Origin: Larkinella soli
GTDB lineage: Bacteria; Bacteroidota; Bacteroidia; Cytophagales; Spirosomataceae
Assembly (NCBI RefSeq): GCF_003703975.1
Contig: NZ_QTJY01000027.1
Location: 1-64,000 of the forward strand
DNA length: 64,000 nt
Direction: 5' to 3'
Positions 17,872-26,397 of the stretch are shown here, piece by piece. A model generated the notes under the pieces. That model was given only the letters and a program-made list of their open reading frames with translations, was not told the DNA's origin and ran no database searches. Numbering within the stretch: the stretch's first letter is position 1; each line of letters begins with the position of its first letter. Position numbers and translations under genes: made by a program.

Positions 17872-18378
17872 TTATCTTCCAAAAAGAGCATCGATTTTGT
17901 CTTCACGCGTCGGGTCTTCGAGCGGGTACTCCTTCCGCATCGGGAAGTAGTCCATGTCCTCCATGTTCAGGATCCGGATCAGGTTGGGATGCCCGTCGAA
18001 AATGATACCGAAGAAATCATAGGTTTCCCGCTCCATCCAGTTGGCGCTGGCGTAAAGCGTTATTGCCGTCGGCAGGTGCAGATCGGCTTCGGCCAGAAAC
18101 ACCTTGATCCGAACCCGAAAGTTGTTGACCAGACTGTGAAGGTGGTAAACGACACAGAACTCCCGGGCCGGATTCGGATCGTCCGGATAGTGGACGGCGC
18201 AGATGTCGGTCAGAAAGTTAATCTGATAAACCGCGTGGTCTTTCAAATGCTGAAGAATCGGGATCAGCTTCTCCCGGGAGGTCGAGAGAGTCAGCAGGCC
18301 GAACGGTTCATCGAAATCATAGACTTCTTCCCCAAACTTACGGATCAGATCTTTGGCAACTTCCTCGTTGGTGAGCAT
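17872..18378 (-). CDS. nuoC: NADH-quinone oxidoreductase subunit C
   Basis: A 168-residue peripheral-arm subunit (30-kDa type). The signature ERETYDFFGIIFDGHPNLIR, about residues 116-135, and the C-terminal MRKEYPLEDPTREDKIDALF are diagnostic. It has no cofactor and packs against NuoD. The gene starts six bases after nuoB and is separate from nuoD. Confidence 0.96.
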   Translation of the reverse strand: MLTNEEVAKDLIRKFGEEVYDFDEPFGLLTLSTSREKLIPILQHLKDHAVYQINFLTDICAVHYPDDPNPAREFCVVYHLHSLVNNFRVRIKVFLAEADLHLPTAITLYASANWMERETYDFFGIIFDGHPNLIRILNMEDMDYFPMRKEYPLEDPTREDKIDALFGR

Positions 18379-18384
18379 GTTGAA

Positions 18385-18930
18385 CTATTGAATATTGTAT
18401 GACTCGAGCAGGTGCTGGTACTCGGGCGAGTTCCGACGGCGAAGCGATTCGTTCTTCGCCAGCTCCTGAACCTGCATGAGACCATCCAGAATCTGCTCGG
18501 GGCGCGGTGGGCAGCCCGGTACATAAACGTCGACGGGAATGATCCGGTCGATTCCCTGAAGCACACTGTAGGTATCGAAAATACCGCCACTGGAGGCACA
18601 GGCACCGATCGCCACGACCCAGCGAGGCTCGGCCATCTGAAGATAAACCTGCTTCACCACCGGCGCCATCTTTTTGGCGATCGTCCCGGCTACCAGCAGG
18701 ATGTCCGCCTGGCGGGGAGAGAAGCTGGGCCGCTCCGCACCGAAACGGGCAATGTCATAATGGGACCCCATCGTCGCCATGAATTCAATACCGCAGCAGG
18801 AGGTCGCAAACGGCAGGGGCCACAGGGAGTTGGCCCGGGCCAGACCGATTACCTTATCGAAGGAAGTGGCGAAAAACCCGGACCCCTCATGGCCCTCCGG
18901 TGCTTCGGCCAGCTTGATGTTACTTGCCAT
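18385..18930 (-). CDS. nuoB: NADH-quinone oxidoreductase subunit B (cluster N2)
   Basis: A 181-residue subunit holding the terminal cluster N2 next to the quinone site. The tandem cysteines in [13 protein letters not shown], the Cys in [10 protein letters not shown] and the Cys in [15 protein letters not shown] are all present, the last three motifs in the right order. It starts 58 bases after nuoA, the largest gap within the first part of the operon. Confidence 0.97.
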   Translation of the reverse strand: MASNIKLAEAPEGHEGSGFFATSFDKVIGLARANSLWPLPFATSCCGIEFMATMGSHYDIARFGAERPSFSPRQADILLVAGTIAKKMAPVVKQVYLQMAEPRWVVAIGACASSGGIFDTYSVLQGIDRIIPVDVYVPGCPPRPEQILDGLMQVQELAKNESLRRRNSPEYQHLLESYNIQ

Positions 18931-18988
18931 AACGTCTTGATCGTTTGTTGATGGAACAACAAATAAACATTTTATACTGCATGAAAGT

Positions 18989-19360
18989 TTACTCCCACTT
19001 CAATACTCCTTTCCGGAGAATGTAGTAAAAACCCGCCAGCAGCAGACCCATGAACAGAATCATTTCAATGAAGCCTTCCATACCCAGCCCCTTGAAATTG
19101 ACGGCCCAGGGATACAGGAAGATCACTTCGACGTCGAACAGCACGAACAGAATGGCGATCAGGAAGTATTTGATGGAAATCGGCGTCCGGGCATCCCCTT
19201 TTACCGGGATTCCGCACTCGAACGGATCGTCTTTCTTCTCGCTATGTCTTTTAGGCCCGATGTTGTGCGAAACGATCATGGACCCTACGATAAATCCTAA
19301 CGCTAATACCAACTGGATAAAGATTGGCAGATAATCGGAAGGCAGATAGGTTGTGTTCAT
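18989..19360 (-). CDS. nuoA: NADH-quinone oxidoreductase subunit A
   Basis: A 123-residue membrane subunit with three hydrophobic helices. The loop [21 protein letters not shown], centred on residue 50, contains the conserved Cys of the family, and [13 protein letters not shown] in helix two is diagnostic. As first gene it sits downstream of a good -7/-33 pair at 19418-19448, so the ten nuo genes probably form one transcript. Confidence 0.96.
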   Translation of the reverse strand: MNTTYLPSDYLPIFIQLVLALGFIVGSMIVSHNIGPKRHSEKKDDPFECGIPVKGDARTPISIKYFLIAILFVLFDVEVIFLYPWAVNFKGLGMEGFIEMILFMGLLLAGFYYILRKGVLKWE

Positions 19361-19417
19361 ATTTGGTTACAGAAAGCGCTGCAAGTTAGCTATATTTCCA
19401 ACACGGCAATCAGCTTT

Positions 19418-19448
19418 CAAATTTACCACATAAGCACGGATTTATCAA
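19418..19448 (-). promoter_or_regulatory. Putative promoter of the nuo operon
   Basis: On the minus strand TAAATTTG (19425-19418) matches the Bacteroidota -7 box TAnnTTTG. A TTG that could serve as -33 lies 20 bases further upstream (19448-19446), just inside the foot of the preceding terminator. The start codon of nuoA is about 57 bases downstream. Confidence 0.55.
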
Positions 19449-19485
19449 CAAAAAAGCGGGTCTCTCCACCTGCTGAGAGACCCGC
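19449..19485 (-). terminator. Intrinsic terminator after the 712-residue esterase gene
   Basis: The 11-base stem GCGGGTCTCTC (19456-19466) pairs with GAGAGACCCGC (19475-19485) around an 8-base loop; on the minus strand six T follow. It lies about 19 bases past the stop at 19504 and insulates the nuo promoter. Confidence 0.9.
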
Positions 19486-19503
19486 TTCTTCGTAGTACGG
19501 TAT

Positions 19504-21642
19504 TTACTTTATCCAGACTCTGCGGGTTGCCTTGTAGCCGTCGGCCCTGACCTGAACGATGTAGTTGCCCGTCGAGAGCGCGGCAAGATTGAGGGTCAGC
19601 GGAAAATTGAAGGTGCCGATTTTGGTCCGGTAGGCCACCTGGCCGGATAAGGTCGTCACGGTCACCTCCGCATTGACGAGGTCCTCCCTGATTTCGATCC
19701 GGACCAGCCCGTCGGCCGAGGGGTTCGGATACACGACCAGGCCGTTCTCGGCAGTTTCATTGCTGACGTAAAGAGCCTCCTTCGAATACTCGGAATAACA
19801 GGTCAGCGAGTTCGTTCCCAGCGTAAATACGGTTTTGGCCCGGGCGGCATACGAACCGCTCTGCGTCACCTTGACCAGCGATCCGCTGCCCGACAGAAGA
19901 CGGGTGCCGGATTTCCACTCGAAAGTGGTCTGGCCGGCGGGTGCATTGGCCGGGAGCGTGGCCCGCAGGGAGAACGGCCCCTGGGTTTCCACGGTCGGAG
20001 GAAGCACTTTGGGCCGGACGATGAGGCTGACCGACGCCGAAGGCGGGGACGTACAGCCGTAGACGTTCACCGAACGGGCCGTGTAGGTGCCGGCCGTACC
20101 GGTCGTCAGCTTCCGGCTGTTGACGTTATTGCTCCAGACCACGCTGTTGACGGCGGGGCTGTCGGTCGAGAAGGTAAACGACGAATCTGCGCAGGCCTGC
20201 TGCTGCCCCGAAGGAATGATGTTTGGGGCCGTCGGCAGCAACGGCGCCGTCACGTTGATGGAAGGGGAGATGAAGGTGGTTCCCTCGGGGTCTTTGGCGA
20301 TGGCGTAATACGTACCGGGCGTCGATACGGTCAGCGTATTGCCTTTCTGGCCGTTGCTCCAGGTGATGTTGGTCAGCGGATAGACGTCGCCCCGGTAGTC
20401 GCGGACTTCCGTCGGCAGGCTCAGGTTGACGGCCTGGTTGGTCGTCGCGCAGGAGACCGTCAGCGTGGGTGCCGGCAGGGGCAGCAGCGGGATGGCGCCG
20501 GAGAAGAACCGCTCGTTCATGCTGGCGAACCAGGCTTCGGCTACCTGCCGCAGCCCCTCGCCCCCAAAGTGGGTTCCGCCGTCGCCGTTGACGGCATCGT
20601 ACCGCGGAATCTGAATCTTATCGGTTTCCGGACCGGCCCAGACGTTGTTGTTGAACGTATTGATCACCTGATTCTGGGCGGCAATGATGCCGGGGTCCAG
20701 GCGGCCCAGGTTGTAGGACGACCGGGCCAGCATCCAGGCCGTATACCGTTTGGAATCGGCCCGGGTTTTGTTGATCAGGTACTGCATATTGTTGTAGTAC
20801 TCGGTCTGCCTGGCCCGGATGTGGTTATCGGTTTCGCCCTGCTGCCACAACACGGCCCGGAGGCCCTGGAGTGCGCTGAAATACCGAAGGGCGATCAGGA
20901 GGTTGCCGTACGGCATTCCCTGCGGGAAAAACCGGTCGGCGAAGACGTTCTTGGTGATCTGGCCGTTGGCGCTTTCGACCCAGTTGTGGATGGCGGTGCC
21001 TTCCCAGGCGGTATTGATAAAGAGGACGGGAACCTGATACCGCTGCACGATCATATCGCCCAGGATTCCCCAGCACCAGGCGCTCTGGCCGCGTGGCCCG
21101 ACGAGCGCATCGGCTCCCAGCTGCCGAAAGCTGGGAGAGGGCGGGTTTTCAAGGGAATTGGTGACGGAGTTGTCGTAGGTGATGCAGTTGACGCGGTCGT
21201 CTGCGGCCCCTTCCGCGCCCTTCTGCTGAAAGCCCTGGGCGTTGGACTGGCCGGTAATAATGAAGACTTCCCCGATGCCGACCCGAAGCACGTTGTCCTG
21301 CCCGACCAGCGTACTTCCGTCCCAGCCCCGGACTTCGAGCCGGTACCAGCCGCCGGTGCCCCGGATGACGCCTTGAAAAACGCCCCCTTTCGGCTGATCC
21401 TGAACCGTCTGCCAGTCGGTATCGTTGCCCTGTCCTTCGCTCATTTTTACCAGCCGGGCTTCAATTCTGGTTACCGGAACGGCATAGGTCCCGGCGATGT
21501 TGATGTTGCTGGAATTGGCCTGATCGCGCTGGAAAATAGCCCGGGTTGCAGGGTAGGTAATTTTAATCTGGGCAAAAGCCGAATAACAGCAAAGCAGCAG
21601 AAGTGCCACACTGAGCAGACGGCCGGATACGGTAAATTTCAT
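19504..21642 (-). CDS. Secreted GQSN-type (sialate O-acetylesterase-like) esterase with Ig-like repeats and T9SS tail
   Basis: A 712-residue secreted protein. A signal peptide ends after CCYSAFAQ, followed by a beta-rich domain (about 26-120). An SGNH-type esterase domain spans about 120-390: the nucleophile Ser is in ITGQSNAQG, LWQQGETDN forms a second block, and the catalytic Asp-x-x-His place is GDGGTHF. Three divergent Ig-like repeats follow, then a C-terminal sorting domain beginning VVYPNPSADG and ending in a basic strand, as in T9SS cargo. Such enzymes remove acetyl groups from sialic acids or plant polysaccharides; the substrate is not evident. It is a paralog of the next gene upstream, with three fewer repeats. 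Confidence 0.85.
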   Translation of the reverse strand: MKFTVSGRLLSVALLLLCCYSAFAQIKITYPATRAIFQRDQANSSNINIAGTYAVPVTRIEARLVKMSEGQGNDTDWQTVQDQPKGGVFQGVIRGTGGWYRLEVRGWDGSTLVGQDNVLRVGIGEVFIITGQSNAQGFQQKGAEGAADDRVNCITYDNSVTNSLENPPSPSFRQLGADALVGPRGQSAWCWGILGDMIVQRYQVPVLFINTAWEGTAIHNWVESANGQITKNVFADRFFPQGMPYGNLLIALRYFSALQGLRAVLWQQGETDNHIRARQTEYYNNMQYLINKTRADSKRYTAWMLARSSYNLGRLDPGIIAAQNQVINTFNNNVWAGPETDKIQIPRYDAVNGDGGTHFGGEGLRQVAEAWFASMNERFFSGAIPLLPLPAPTLTVSCATTNQAVNLSLPTEVRDYRGDVYPLTNITWSNGQKGNTLTVSTPGTYYAIAKDPEGTTFISPSINVTAPLLPTAPNIIPSGQQQACADSSFTFSTDSPAVNSVVWSNNVNSRKLTTGTAGTYTARSVNVYGCTSPPSASVSLIVRPKVLPPTVETQGPFSLRATLPANAPAGQTTFEWKSGTRLLSGSGSLVKVTQSGSYAARAKTVFTLGTNSLTCYSEYSKEALYVSNETAENGLVVYPNPSADGLVRIEIREDLVNAEVTVTTLSGQVAYRTKIGTFNFPLTLNLAALSTGNYIVQVRADGYKATRRVWIK

Positions 21643-21787
21643 TGGTCAATCAGTAATCGTTCTCAAATCAGCTTCTTTTGGGTGTTGACTATCTGCTCCG
21701 AACGTGTATGAATCGATAAAAGAAAGGAGGCTGGTTCGCTTTTTCCTTCTTCCAAATAACAAAGATTCCGCTTTTTTCCGGGAAAAC

Positions 21788-21825
21788 AAAATGGCCCCGG
21801 GAAAGTGATTCCGCGGGGCCATTTT
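21788..21825 (-). terminator. Intrinsic terminator between the two tandem esterase genes
   Basis: A 12-base stem AAAATGGCCCCG (21788-21799) pairs with CGGGGCCATTTT (21814-21825) around a 14-base loop. It lies 17 bases downstream of the stop of the 908-residue gene, so the two paralogs are probably transcribed separately. No exact -7 box was found for the downstream paralog in 21643-21787. Confidence 0.85.
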
Positions 21826-21841
21826 CGGGCTAATCAATCGG

Positions 21842-24568
21842 TTACAAGCCGATTATCAGACGTTTCGAGACCTTGAAACCGCCGGAGCGAACGGTCAGGA
21901 CATAATGCCCGGCCGGGACCGTCGACAGGTTCCAGGACTTCCGCTCGTTGAACACTTCGACGGTGGTGGTCCAGATCGCCTGGCCGTTCAGGGTGTATAA
22001 AGTGAGCGTGGCGTTGGGAATATCCTCCAGCGTTTCGATGATCAGCTGCTTGTCCGGACTGGGGTTCGGATAGATGCTTAACCCTTCGTTGTCGACGATG
22101 AGGGTGAATGCGATCGGGGCGGAATAACCGGACGAACAAACCAGTCCGCCTTCATAGGCCAGGTACGCACGGGCGCGGTAAGTTCCGGTCTGGTTGGCCT
22201 TGACGATGGCCGTGCGGGCTTCAACGGCGGCATTGTCCCGCTCCCAGAGATAATAATCTCCCTGACGGGTGCCGGTAGCTTCCAGCGTATAGGTACCGAT
22301 CTGCTGCACCGTCGGGACACTCGGAACGGCTTTCACGTCGACTTTGATGACTGAGGCAAAGGGCGAATAACAGCCGTTCGCATCCCGAACCCGGGCCGTG
22401 TAATTGTTCGACCGGGTGGCGACGATGCTCTGGGTCGAATCTCCGACGTTCCAGAAGGCCTTCAGCGGGCCGCCGGCCGACAGCGTTACCCGGTCGCCGT
22501 CACAGAAGGTAGTGGGACCGTTGGCCGACAGCACCGGGGCCGGGGGCAGCGGATTTACTTTCACCAGAACCGCATTCGACGGATCGGAGAGACAGCCGTA
22601 GGTGTTCCGGGTCCGGACTACATAGCTGCCGGACTGATTGATGGTGATGCTCCGTGTCGTCTGGCCGCTTGCCCAGACATAAGCTTCTTCGGAAGTGGAA
22701 GTCAGGGAAACGTTCTGATCGGCGCAGAAGGTAGTCGGGCCACTGGCGGCAATGGCGGGCCGGTTCGGCAGCGGATCGACGATGACCTCGATCCGATTGG
22801 ACTCTCTGGACGTACAGCCGTTCTGGTCGGTGACGGTCAGGGAATAATTACCGCCCTTTTTCACCTCGATCTGTTTCGCTTTCTCTCCCGTGCTCCAGTT
22901 GTAAACCAGGGCGTCCGTAGACTCCAGAAGGGTGGAAAGGCGGTCGCAGAAACGCGTAGCGCCGAGGGCCTTGACGGTAGGAGGAGCCGGCAGCGGATTG
23001 ACCCGGACGGCCAGCTCGTCGGAGACGAACTCACAGCCGTTCACGTCCCGATAGCGGGCGCGGTAGGTTCCGGCGGTGGCCACCGTAATGGAACGGCCCG
23101 TGGCGTTGTTGCTCCAGGTAATGTTATCGTAGCTGGAACTCAGCGTCAGGTTGCCCCCCTCACAGAAGGTGGTCGGGCCGTTGGCCGAAATACCCGGACG
23201 GTCCGGAACCTGGTAAGGTGCCGAGAACAGGGTATTGCCCAGGCCGTCTTTCACAATGGCCATATAACGACCGGGGCCGGTGGTGAGCGTGGGGCCATTC
23301 CCGCCCGAATTCCACCGAACGGAGCTGAAGCCGCCTTCCACTTTGAGCGCGAGGGTGTTGGTCCCGGCGCAGGCAACGGAAATGGCCGGATTGCCGCCGG
23401 CGGGCGACTGCGGCTGCGAATTCTGGAAAAAATCGTTGTTCAGACTATTGTTCCAGGCATCGCCCAGCTGAACCAGCCCGTTTTCGTAGAAGTGAACGCC
23501 GTCGCCGTCGCGCTGATTGCCTCCGCTCCGCGGGATCTGAATGGCATCGGTGTTGGGACCGGCAAAAGCGTTCCCGGCGGTCTGGATGGCCTTGTCCTGC
23601 CCGGCAATGATATTCCCGTCGACGCCCTGCGAATCCGAATAAGACGACCGGCCGATCACCCAGGAAATATTTTTCCCGCTGTGTTCGCGGGTACGCTGAA
23701 TCACCTTGATCAGGTTAGCCGCATAATCGTCGGCCGACCGGTTGAACTGGTTATCGGCCTCGCCCTGCTGCCATAAGATGGCCCGGATTCCCAGGCTGTG
23801 AACATAAAAATTGAGCGCCGTCCGAAGGTTTCCGTAAGGCTGGCCGACCGGGTATTTCTCCGTGTTGGTATATTCTTCCGTCGTCTGGATACCGTCGGCG
23901 CTTTCCCGCCAGTTTTTGGACGAGGACCCCTGCCAGCCGGCATTGAAGAACAGCACCGGCACGCCCAGCCGCTCGACCAGCCGGTCCCCCAGCCTGCCCC
24001 AGCACCAGGCCGAAAAGCCTCTCGGATAAATGCGGTTTCCGGCATCCAGGTGGCTGAATTCCAGATAATCGGGATCAAACGGCGATTGATTGGTTTCCGT
24101 TCCGAAGTTGACACAGTTGACGCGGTCGCTGGCGGCTCCGGGAGCGCCGTAGTTGTTGAAACCCTGGGCGTTCGACTGCCCGGCCACGACGAAAACCTCC
24201 CCGACTCCTACCCGTTCCACGGACGAAACACCGGTATATTGTTCGCCCTGCAGGCCTCTCACCTCGATCCGATACCATCCGCCTTTCAGGGTCAGGTTCC
24301 CCGAAAATGCCCCGCCCTGCGGATTATTCTGGATGATGGTCCAGCCGGTTTCGGTACCCCCCTCCATCGGTATGGCCCTGGCTTCAATCCGGCTAACGGC
24401 TGCATTGAAATAGCCGCCGACCCGGACGGGGGCTTCGTTGCCGCCGTTTCGCTGAAAAACCATTCGCGACACGGGGAAAGTAATCTGAACCTGTGCCAGG
24501 ACAAAAGCAGGAAGGGTGAATAAGAAAGCGATCAGTAACGTTGTTCTCAATATTTCGTTTTTCTTCAT
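21842..24568 (-). CDS. Secreted GQSN-type esterase with expanded Ig-like repeats and T9SS tail
   Basis: A 908-residue paralog of the 712-residue protein. It has a signal peptide (to about residue 25), a beta domain, then an SGNH esterase domain with VAGQSNAQG, LWQQGEADN and GDGVHFYENG. About six Ig-like units follow from residue 400. The middle four (about 73-75 residues each) are alike, each opening with a GPTTFC or GATRFC block and closing with an NGC or YGC block, so each has a likely disulfide. The last 80 residues (IYPNPSPDKQ onward) form a T9SS type A sorting domain. It starts 48 bases after obg and may be read through from it. The repeats probably act as a surface spacer or in binding. 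Confidence 0.86.
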   Translation of the reverse strand: MKKNEILRTTLLIAFLFTLPAFVLAQVQITFPVSRMVFQRNGGNEAPVRVGGYFNAAVSRIEARAIPMEGGTETGWTIIQNNPQGGAFSGNLTLKGGWYRIEVRGLQGEQYTGVSSVERVGVGEVFVVAGQSNAQGFNNYGAPGAASDRVNCVNFGTETNQSPFDPDYLEFSHLDAGNRIYPRGFSAWCWGRLGDRLVERLGVPVLFFNAGWQGSSSKNWRESADGIQTTEEYTNTEKYPVGQPYGNLRTALNFYVHSLGIRAILWQQGEADNQFNRSADDYAANLIKVIQRTREHSGKNISWVIGRSSYSDSQGVDGNIIAGQDKAIQTAGNAFAGPNTDAIQIPRSGGNQRDGDGVHFYENGLVQLGDAWNNSLNNDFFQNSQPQSPAGGNPAISVACAGTNTLALKVEGGFSSVRWNSGGNGPTLTTGPGRYMAIVKDGLGNTLFSAPYQVPDRPGISANGPTTFCEGGNLTLSSSYDNITWSNNATGRSITVATAGTYRARYRDVNGCEFVSDELAVRVNPLPAPPTVKALGATRFCDRLSTLLESTDALVYNWSTGEKAKQIEVKKGGNYSLTVTDQNGCTSRESNRIEVIVDPLPNRPAIAASGPTTFCADQNVSLTSTSEEAYVWASGQTTRSITINQSGSYVVRTRNTYGCLSDPSNAVLVKVNPLPPAPVLSANGPTTFCDGDRVTLSAGGPLKAFWNVGDSTQSIVATRSNNYTARVRDANGCYSPFASVIKVDVKAVPSVPTVQQIGTYTLEATGTRQGDYYLWERDNAAVEARTAIVKANQTGTYRARAYLAYEGGLVCSSGYSAPIAFTLIVDNEGLSIYPNPSPDKQLIIETLEDIPNATLTLYTLNGQAIWTTTVEVFNERKSWNLSTVPAGHYVLTVRSGGFKVSKRLIIGL

Positions 24569-24616
24569 GGTGCGCGTCCGATTTGTTCAATCGTAATGGT
24601 CGCCGGTGGTTGGTTA

Positions 24617-25624
24617 TTATGGCAAATCAGCAGGTTCAGTCAAAGCTTTCCAGATCAGATCTTTGAGTTCGGCAAGCCCCTGCTGGCGAATGGCTGATAT
24701 CAATACCGTCGGTATATCAGTCGGTAAACGCTTCCGAAGTGCGTTATAGTCTGTTTCTTCGATCAAATCCATTTTGGAGACGGCCAGAATCCGCTGCTTT
24801 CCAAGCAGCTCGGGATTATACTCCCGCAATTCGTGCAGCAGGGTTTCATACTCGCTCCGGATGTCTTCCGTGGTTGCCGGAATCAGAAACAGCAGAATCG
24901 AATTTCGTTCGATGTGCCGCAGAAACCGCAGCCCCAGCCCCTTTCCCTGCGAAGCTCCTTCGATAATTCCCGGAATGTCGGCCATCACGAAGGATTTATA
25001 ATCTCTATAGGCTACGACCCCCAGTTGCGGGACAAGGGTTGTAAAGGGGTAGTCGGCAATTTCGGGTTTGGCCGCCGACAGAACGGACAGCAGCGTGGAT
25101 TTTCCGGCATTCGGAAAACCGACCAGCCCTACATCCGCCAGCAATTTTAGTTCCAGAATGATCCATTCCTCCAGACCCGGTTCTCCGGGTTGGGCATAAT
25201 AGGGGGTTTGTTTGGTCGACGTTTTGAAATGGTCGTTCCCCAGGCCGCCCCGTCCCCCGCTCAGCAGAATCACTTCCTGCCCGTCGTCGGTGATTTCCGC
25301 CATCCGGTCACCGGTTTCCGGGTGCCTTGCCACCGTCCCCAGCGGCACTTCGATGATCACATCCTTGCCCTGAGCACCGGAGCGCCGGCCGCCTTCTCCC
25401 GACTTGCCGGGTTCGGCTTTGATGTGCTTCTGGTATTTAAGGTGCAGCAGCGTCCACAGCTGCGCATTTCCTTTCAGGATAATATGGCCTCCGCGCCCGC
25501 CGTCCCCACCATCCGGGCCGCCTTTGTCGACGTATTTTTCACGGCGAAAGTGAACCGACCCGGCTCCCCCCGCCCCGGAGCGGCAGTTGATCTTTACGTA
25601 ATCTATAAAATTTGATGAAGCCAT
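24617..25624 (-). CDS. obg: GTPase Obg/CgtA
   Basis: A 335-residue ribosome-associated GTPase needed for 50S assembly. The Gly-rich Obg fold fills residues 1-158 ([21 protein letters not shown]). The G domain follows with [11 protein letters not shown] (G1), the DIPGIIEG block (G3) and SKMD (G4). The C-terminal OCT domain of some homologs is absent, normal for short Obg. The upstream frame extends to 25642, but ATG 25624 ([12 protein letters not shown]) matches the family start. It lies 28 bases after adk, so the two are probably one operon. Confidence 0.96.
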   Translation of the reverse strand: MASSNFIDYVKINCRSGAGGAGSVHFRREKYVDKGGPDGGDGGRGGHIILKGNAQLWTLLHLKYQKHIKAEPGKSGEGGRRSGAQGKDVIIEVPLGTVARHPETGDRMAEITDDGQEVILLSGGRGGLGNDHFKTSTKQTPYYAQPGEPGLEEWIILELKLLADVGLVGFPNAGKSTLLSVLSAAKPEIADYPFTTLVPQLGVVAYRDYKSFVMADIPGIIEGASQGKGLGLRFLRHIERNSILLFLIPATTEDIRSEYETLLHELREYNPELLGKQRILAVSKMDLIEETDYNALRKRLPTDIPTVLISAIRQQGLAELKDLIWKALTEPADLP

Positions 25625-25652
25625 ACTTTCCTCCGACGGCAACCGGCAGTCA

Positions 25653-26240
25653 TTACCGGACGTTTGCAGCCGCCGTTTCTATTTTCTCGCAAATGGTTTG
25701 AAAAATCTCTTCGATTTCACCGATGCCTTTGACGGCCTTGTACTTGCCCTGGGACTCGTAGTAATTGGCAACCGGTGTCGTCTTGTCTTTGTACTCCTTG
25801 ACGCGCCGGCGGATAAGGTCTTCATTCTGATCGTCCGACCGTCCGGAGGTCTGCCCGCGAAGCAGAAGCCGCTTCGTCAGTTCTTCCTCGTCAACCACCA
25901 GGGCTACCATGACGGTAATCTGGGTATTATACTGCTGCAACAACTCGTCGAGGGCCTGCGCCTGCGGAACCGTCCTCGGAAAACCGTCGAAAATGAACCC
26001 CGCTGCCGACTGGTTTTCCCGTAATTTATTGTCGATCATTCCGATAACCACTTCGTCCGGAACCAGAATACCCTGGTCCATCAGGGTTTTAGCCCGAAGC
26101 CCCAGTTCGGTACCGGCCTGAATTTCAGAGCGAAGCAAATCACCGGTCGACAGATGCACCAGCCGATATTTTGCAATCAACTTTTCACTTTGAGTGCCTT
26201 TTCCGGCACCCGGAGGACCAAAAAGTACAAGATTTAACAT
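25653..26240 (-). CDS. adk: Adenylate kinase
   Basis: A 195-residue enzyme that interconverts ATP + AMP and 2 ADP. The P-loop [10 protein letters not shown] lies at about residues 7-16, the AMP site is [18 protein letters not shown] follows, and the lid region ([20 protein letters not shown]) is the short form without zinc-binding cysteines. ATG 26240 was chosen over an upstream in-frame ATG at 26261 because [11 protein letters not shown] is the canonical N-terminus. Confidence 0.97.
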   Translation of the reverse strand: MLNLVLFGPPGAGKGTQSEKLIAKYRLVHLSTGDLLRSEIQAGTELGLRAKTLMDQGILVPDEVVIGMIDNKLRENQSAAGFIFDGFPRTVPQAQALDELLQQYNTQITVMVALVVDEEELTKRLLLRGQTSGRSDDQNEDLIRRRVKEYKDKTTPVANYYESQGKYKAVKGIGEIEEIFQTICEKIETAAANVR

Positions 26241-26274
26241 ACAGGGTTCTCGAATGTACAAACAGGTTTTGGTG

Positions 26275-26282
26275 CAAAATTA
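26275..26282 (-). promoter_or_regulatory. Putative -7 element for adk-obg
   Basis: On the minus strand TAATTTTG fits TAnnTTTG and lies 34 bases ahead of the adk start, downstream of the terminator at 26343-26375. No clear -33 TTTG is seen at the right distance. Confidence 0.4.
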
Positions 26283-26342
26283 CGATTGTTGGTTAAAAAC
26301 GGCGATTTCCGCATTAAGTATTTATTAAGGGGAGCCATAAAC

Positions 26343-26375
26343 AAAAAAGGAACCGCCTGAAGCGGTTCCTTTTTT
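26343..26375. terminator. Intrinsic terminator after the TPR gene
   Basis: A perfect 14-base inverted repeat, AAAAAAGGAACCGC (26343-26356) and GCGGTTCCTTTTTT (26362-26375), has a 5-base loop CTGAA. It lies 22 bases past the TPR gene stop and ends the exbB-to-TPR cluster. Confidence 0.93.
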
Positions 26376-26397
26376 GGATAATTTATTACCAATCAGC

